Source: Burkholderiaceae bacterium (GTDB lineage: Bacteria > Pseudomonadota > Gammaproteobacteria > Burkholderiales > Burkholderiaceae_C). From it: a DNA stretch of 64,000 nucleotides. The DNA lies in assembly GCA_913776825.1 (NCBI GenBank), contig CAJYPV010000019.1, positions 1 to 64,000 of the forward strand, written 5' to 3'. The notes under the pieces are model-generated. The model had not been told where the DNA came from. It ran no database searches and was given only the letters and a program-made list of their open reading frames with translations. Each line of letters starts with the position of its first letter. The stretch's first letter is position 1. A program made the translations under genes and the position numbers. Below, piece by piece: positions 60,823 through 64,000 of the stretch.

Positions 60823-61722
60823 TCAGGCGTCCTTCTTGCGGCCGAGGAACTTCATGAACGCGCCGCCCAGACCGACGACCGCCAGGATGGCGACCTTCGC
60901 GAACTTGGCGAGGAAGGCGAAGATCACCGCGAAAAAGCCCAGCTTCTTGGCGCCGACGCCCAGCACCAGCGCGGCCAGGCCGTACTCGGCCACGCGGTCG
61001 GTGCTCTTGTTGAAGTCCACATAGCGCTTGCCGTTGTCGAACTCCAGCGCGCCCAGCAGGGTCTGCGCCTCGCCCTTGTACTTCGGCAGCTCGCTCAGGC
61101 CGGTGACCAGGTTCAGGCTCATGTAGCCCTCGCGGCCCAGCGCATAGGTGTTGTAGTTGACGCCTTGAGGCTCATTGGCCGGCGCGCCCTTGTCGCGTGA
61201 GCTCATCGCCCAGATCAGGCGATGGGTGTCCGCCGCATAGTGCGGCTGCTCGGCCCACCCGACGATCTCCATCGGCGCCACGCCCATCTTCTTGCGCTCT
61301 TCGTTGGCGGCTTCGGTGCCCTCGCGGTAGCTCTTGAGCATGTCCGCGGCATTCCAGTTCTTCGCGTCGTCGTCCTTGATGTAGCCGGACGCTTCATAAC
61401 GCACGGTGGCGAACCAGCTGTCGTCGCCGGACGGGAAGATCAGCCCCTGCAGATGCTCATGCTTGCCTGGATTGCCCATGGCGCGCAGCAGCTGGCCGGC
61501 TTCCGGCTGGGGAATGAACACCTTGCCGGCGGGCAGATGCAGCGTCGCCTGATTGGCCAGCTTGACATCCTGCGGACCGGATTTCGCCACCGCCTTGGCG
61601 GCGGCAAAGGCCTGCTGCTCGGAAGCGCCGGCCTGGGCATGGGCGCCGCTGACGGCGAACAGGGCGCCGAACGCGATCGCGCCGGCCAGGGCCCGCGTCC
61701 AGCGGGTCATTGTGGTGATCAT
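60823..61722 (-). CDS. DUF2167 family membrane protein
   Basis: A 299-residue protein. A signal peptide (cleavage near SGAHAQ, about residue 30) is followed by a long soluble region with the family marks GDDSWFATVRYEASGYIKDDDAKNW (in two parts), WAEQPHYAADTHRLIWA and NYNTYALGREGYMSLNLV. A C-terminal membrane region is at about 240-285, ending LGRKKDA. The start at 61722 has GGGAGG five bases upstream. Function unknown. It is the first gene of a possible unit with the M50 protease, 128 bases downstream. Confidence 0.88.
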   Translation of the reverse strand: MITTMTRWTRALAGAIAFGALFAVSGAHAQAGASEQQAFAAAKAVAKSGPQDVKLANQATLHLPAGKVFIPQPEAGQLLRAMGNPGKHEHLQGLIFPSGDDSWFATVRYEASGYIKDDDAKNWNAADMLKSYREGTEAANEERKKMGVAPMEIVGWAEQPHYAADTHRLIWAMSSRDKGAPANEPQGVNYNTYALGREGYMSLNLVTGLSELPKYKGEAQTLLGALEFDNGKRYVDFNKSTDRVAEYGLAALVLGVGAKKLGFFAVIFAFLAKFAKVAILAVVGLGGAFMKFLGRKKDA

Positions 61723-62023
61723 GGAATCCTCCCGAATCGACCCCGGAAGTGGATCGAGGCGCGCGAGTCTATCGATCGCGGTCTGAGGAAAAACCGAACT
61801 CCCCCATGAGAGGGGAGCCGCTTGAGACGAATCGCACAAAAACCGCACGTCCTCCCGATGCGCGCGCCCCGACGTGTGGCGCCAACGCCCTGCCGCGTGG
61901 CGGTTCAGGTGGCGCGCGGCCCGCTCGATCTTCCGGGCTGAAACCCGGTCCAGGGGCCCTCCACTGACCACAGCCTCCGCCAGCGGCGCATCGCGCGCGG
62001 AGCGATGACAACCGGAGTGCAGC
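61723..62023. other. Divergent spacer between DUF2167 and the run-off gene
   Basis: No gene is seen in these 301 bases. The right part holds the hrp-box-like element at 61940-61967 and an inverted repeat CCGGG-CTGAAA-CCCGG (about 61933-61948) overlapping its first half. The left part must hold the DUF2167 promoter. Confidence 0.5.
61940..61967 (+). promoter_or_regulatory. hrp-box-like promoter element
   Basis: GAAACC (61940-61945), exactly 15 bases, then CCACTGA (61961-61967). The HrpL-type ECF sigma consensus is GGAACC-N15/16-CCACNNA, so ten of the eleven fixed positions match. It ends 56 bases before the start codon at 62024, a sensible promoter distance. No hrp genes are visible in the window, so this stays a candidate. 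Confidence 0.35.
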
Positions 62024-64000
62024 ATGTGGTCGAACATCAGCGGAGCGGACGCAGGGACCTGGGCGCTGGAGGCGGAGTGGCAGGACATGCCGGACTTCAG
62101 CACCCTGACGGCGGCCGCCGCCGACGATGGCCCGGGTGGTCCGGGGATGCCCTTGTCACTCGGCACCTGGTCCGACGCGAGCGCAGCGAGCGGGCAGCGG
62201 TCGCCGGCCGTCGACCGGCCACGCGCCGTGCCGCTGTCGACGCCGACGCGTTGTCAGTCCGCATCGCCGCGCCCGATCTCCGCCTCGCTCACCGATCCGC
62301 CGGTGCCGGTGAACCCGCCATCGCCCGAGTCGCGCGTCACGACACCGGGGCCTCGCTCGCCCGTTCACCCATCGGGGCGTCCCGCCGCAGTCGAGCGGTC
62401 GCTGTTGGCGACTCAGGCGGTCCATCACGTCGAGCCGCCGAAGCGGCCCCTGGCGCCGGGATTTCCGTTGCGGGACCCTGACGACCCAGCGCGCGCGCAT
62501 CCGCAATTCGCGAATCAGGACGGCGGCGTGTCGTCCTGGGTGCAGGAGCACCGGGCGGTGCTTCGACCGCCCACGGTGGCTTTCCTGCGTCGGGTGGCGG
62601 GCCTGTCCGCCGACGAGATGGCGGGCCTGGTGCCCATGCTGCAGACCGATGTGATGGCAGAGCTGAGTCGGCTGATCCGCGGTCGGGCCGTCCTGCCGCG
62701 CTACGACGTCCGGCCGCTGCAATCGCATGAACTGCCGCCGCACGAGCAGGGCATGGTCGGTCTTCGCAGCCTCTTCGCGCTGGCGCAGCCGGAGCCGAGC
62801 CTGCGCTACACCTTGCGCAACGGCCGCATCCTGGGCTTGTATCTGACCACCTCGCGTGAGCTCGGACCGGGCCAGGGCGCCGCGCTGAGCGCCGATCCCT
62901 GCGGTGCCGGCAGCGTGCTGGAGCTCCTGAAGCGCGGCGGCTGGCTGGTCGGGCTCTGCGGGGCAGGGACCTGGAACGGCACCGGCAGCGCTGATGGCGG
63001 TCGCGGTGGCAGCGCCGTGCTCGCGGCGAGCAGCCGCGTGGTCCCTGCCCAGACGGCGGCGCGGTCCGGTGCGCTGCCGCGACTGGATGAGGCCCGCTTG
63101 AACGCGGTGCTGGCGCCGTTCGATGTCCGGATGACGGATGCCCAGGGCCGGGATTGCGAGGTGATCGTGATGGCCCTGCTGGGTCTGGACGGCCTGTACG
63201 ACCTCAGCCAACCGACCCTCGAGATCCGCGTGAACTATGGCGATGCGGGACTGCGCGTCTTTGAATCGATGGCCGAGCGCGAGCGGACCGGCGAGATCGG
63301 CGCCATCGGCTATGGACTGGCCGATGGGTCGATGGCAACGTCCTCCACAGCGCCGCCCGGATGGACACCCTGCCGTCGCCCCATACCGCCTCTGATGGCG
63401 GTGAAGTCGGCGCCGCCGAAGCGAGGGCCGTCTGCGGAGGCAGGCTCGTCCGGCCTGGGGCTTGTCTCAACCTCGACCGAGGCCGACGCCGACGCGTCGT
63501 CTGTGCCGGTCCGCAAGCCGAGCCGTCGGCCCAAGCACACGATGAGCTCGATGCCGCCGCTGGCTGAATCGAATGATCCGTCCATCCCCGTCAAGCGGGC
63601 GCGCCGGCACCGGCGCAGCTACGTGGCGAATGACGGACTGGCGAACGTGCTCCCGGCGACGCTCCCGCCTCGCGTCGCCACGGACCCTCGCAAACTCGGC
63701 ATGAGCATGGACCTGGCGGACTGGCAGCCGCTGTCGCTTGACGCCATCGACAGATTGAATCCGGGCGAGCTGACGGCGCCATCGCTCGATGACTTGCTCG
63801 CCCTCATGGCGAGGTATCCGTTGCCCGGCGTAGCGGTGCGTATCTCGAAGCTGTTGGCATGGGCGCCGGAGCTCTGGATACGCGGCTGGCGACTGCGCAT
63901 CGAGGACGTTCACGCGTTGGACAACTGCGCCAGGTTCAGCAGTGTCGTCCTCGACCATCTCTGCAAGTTGGCCTCGCTCAGCCTGTCGCCGACCGTGTTG
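62024..64000 (+). CDS. Unrecognised large protein, 3' end outside window; candidate type III effector
   Basis: An open frame of 659 codons without a stop reaches the window end. GGAG lies 6 bases before the ATG. The first 160 residues are rich in Pro, Ser, Ala and Thr and look disordered. A folded part begins near VSSWVQEHRAVLRPPTVAFL (about 168-187) and runs to about 440. A second Pro/Ser/Lys-rich linker (about 445-520) ends in the basic cluster KRARRHRR (524-531), like a nuclear localisation signal. A Leu-rich part then begins. There is no signal peptide or TM. No family was recognised. Disordered start, basic cluster and an upstream hrp-box-like element suggest a secreted effector; this is inference. 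Confidence 0.6.
   Translation, partial: MWSNISGADAGTWALEAEWQDMPDFSTLTAAAADDGPGGPGMPLSLGTWSDASAASGQRSPAVDRPRAVPLSTPTRCQSASPRPISASLTDPPVPVNPPSPESRVTTPGPRSPVHPSGRPAAVERSLLATQAVHHVEPPKRPLAPGFPLRDPDDPARAHPQFANQDGGVSSWVQEHRAVLRPPTVAFLRRVAGLSADEMAGLVPMLQTDVMAELSRLIRGRAVLPRYDVRPLQSHELPPHEQGMVGLRSLFALAQPEPSLRYTLRNGRILGLYLTTSRELGPGQGAALSADPCGAGSVLELLKRGGWLVGLCGAGTWNGTGSADGGRGGSAVLAASSRVVPAQTAARSGALPRLDEARLNAVLAPFDVRMTDAQGRDCEVIVMALLGLDGLYDLSQPTLEIRVNYGDAGLRVFESMAERERTGEIGAIGYGLADGSMATSSTAPPGWTPCRRPIPPLMAVKSAPPKRGPSAEAGSSGLGLVSTSTEADADASSVPVRKPSRRPKHTMSSMPPLAESNDPSIPVKRARRHRRSYVANDGLANVLPATLPPRVATDPRKLGMSMDLADWQPLSLDAIDRLNPGELTAPSLDDLLALMARYPLPGVAVRISKLLAWAPELWIRGWRLRIEDVHALDNCARFSSVVLDHLCKLASLSLSPTVL

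Noticed and set aside
62156-63211. Minus-strand open frame of 351 codons opposite the run-off gene
   Set aside because: Arg/His/Gln-rich with no motif; the plus-strand frame from 62024 is longer, has a ribosome site and stays open to the window end.

Overview
The window is a high-GC chromosomal segment from a proteobacterium, most likely a betaproteobacterium of the order Burkholderiales (Roseateles/Mitsuaria/Rubrivivax-like). That placement is an inference from base composition, from the atpD-atpC end of an F-type ATPase operon, from a cytochrome b561-YceI-YceI cluster and from the number of two-component systems. It holds 47 complete or nearly complete protein genes, two genes cut by the window edges, and one gene remnant. 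No tRNA, rRNA or CRISPR array was seen.

Layout. 1-1509: end of the ATP synthase operon (atpD partial, atpC) and its terminator. 1651-3485: three lipoprotein genes (CsgG-like, DUF4810, DUF799/GNA1162-like). 3490-5457: sugar-phosphate mutarotase and PPK2. 5598-7885 (minus): lemA and two TPM-domain genes. 8123-11936: hemE and priA, separated by a gap with DnaA-box-like sites. 12081-17074: a signalling locus with a REC-HPt protein, an inverted HTH-REC regulator, a periplasmic binding protein and a PAS histidine kinase, which could together form a phosphorelay. 17230-21857: YpfJ-type metalloprotease, an S9 peptidase and a tail-anchored pseudokinase.

21950-30616 is the accessory island and the most unusual part. 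Five small paralogous proteins of two alternating subtypes lie in a row. One is translationally coupled to a 125-residue stand-alone protein, and another is coupled to a 1711-residue RTX protein. The stand-alone protein is homologous to the first ~127 residues of the RTX protein. The giant gene looks chimeric: low-GC 5' end, high-GC RTX body with five repeats in an exact 504-bp register. My reading is an RTX/type I-secreted polymorphic-toxin-like locus in which the variable domain is N-terminal and the putative immunity or partner genes lie upstream.

30765-39774: DUF1304 protein, Rep helicase, lysoplasmalogenase, an O-antigen-ligase-like membrane protein with a beta-rich insert, and a LytS/LytTR system. 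40043-41160: an Abi_2 (AbiD/AbiF-like, HEPN) defence gene preceded on its own strand by a strong hairpin with a T-rich tail, a candidate RNA antitoxin. 41447-43392: two YceI proteins and cytochrome b561. 43666-49213: an HD-domain protein, then a HisKA_2 kinase overlapping a REC-PAS-GGDEF-EAL protein. 49480-57348: an overlapping operon of hybrid kinase, GMC oxidoreductase-hydrolase fusion and PhoD-like phosphatase. 57445-61722: DUF4124, CYTH-CHAD, M50 protease and DUF2167 genes. From 62024 an unrecognised open frame with a disordered, Pro/Ser-rich N-terminus runs off the window end. It has a near-consensus hrp box upstream and is a candidate type III effector.
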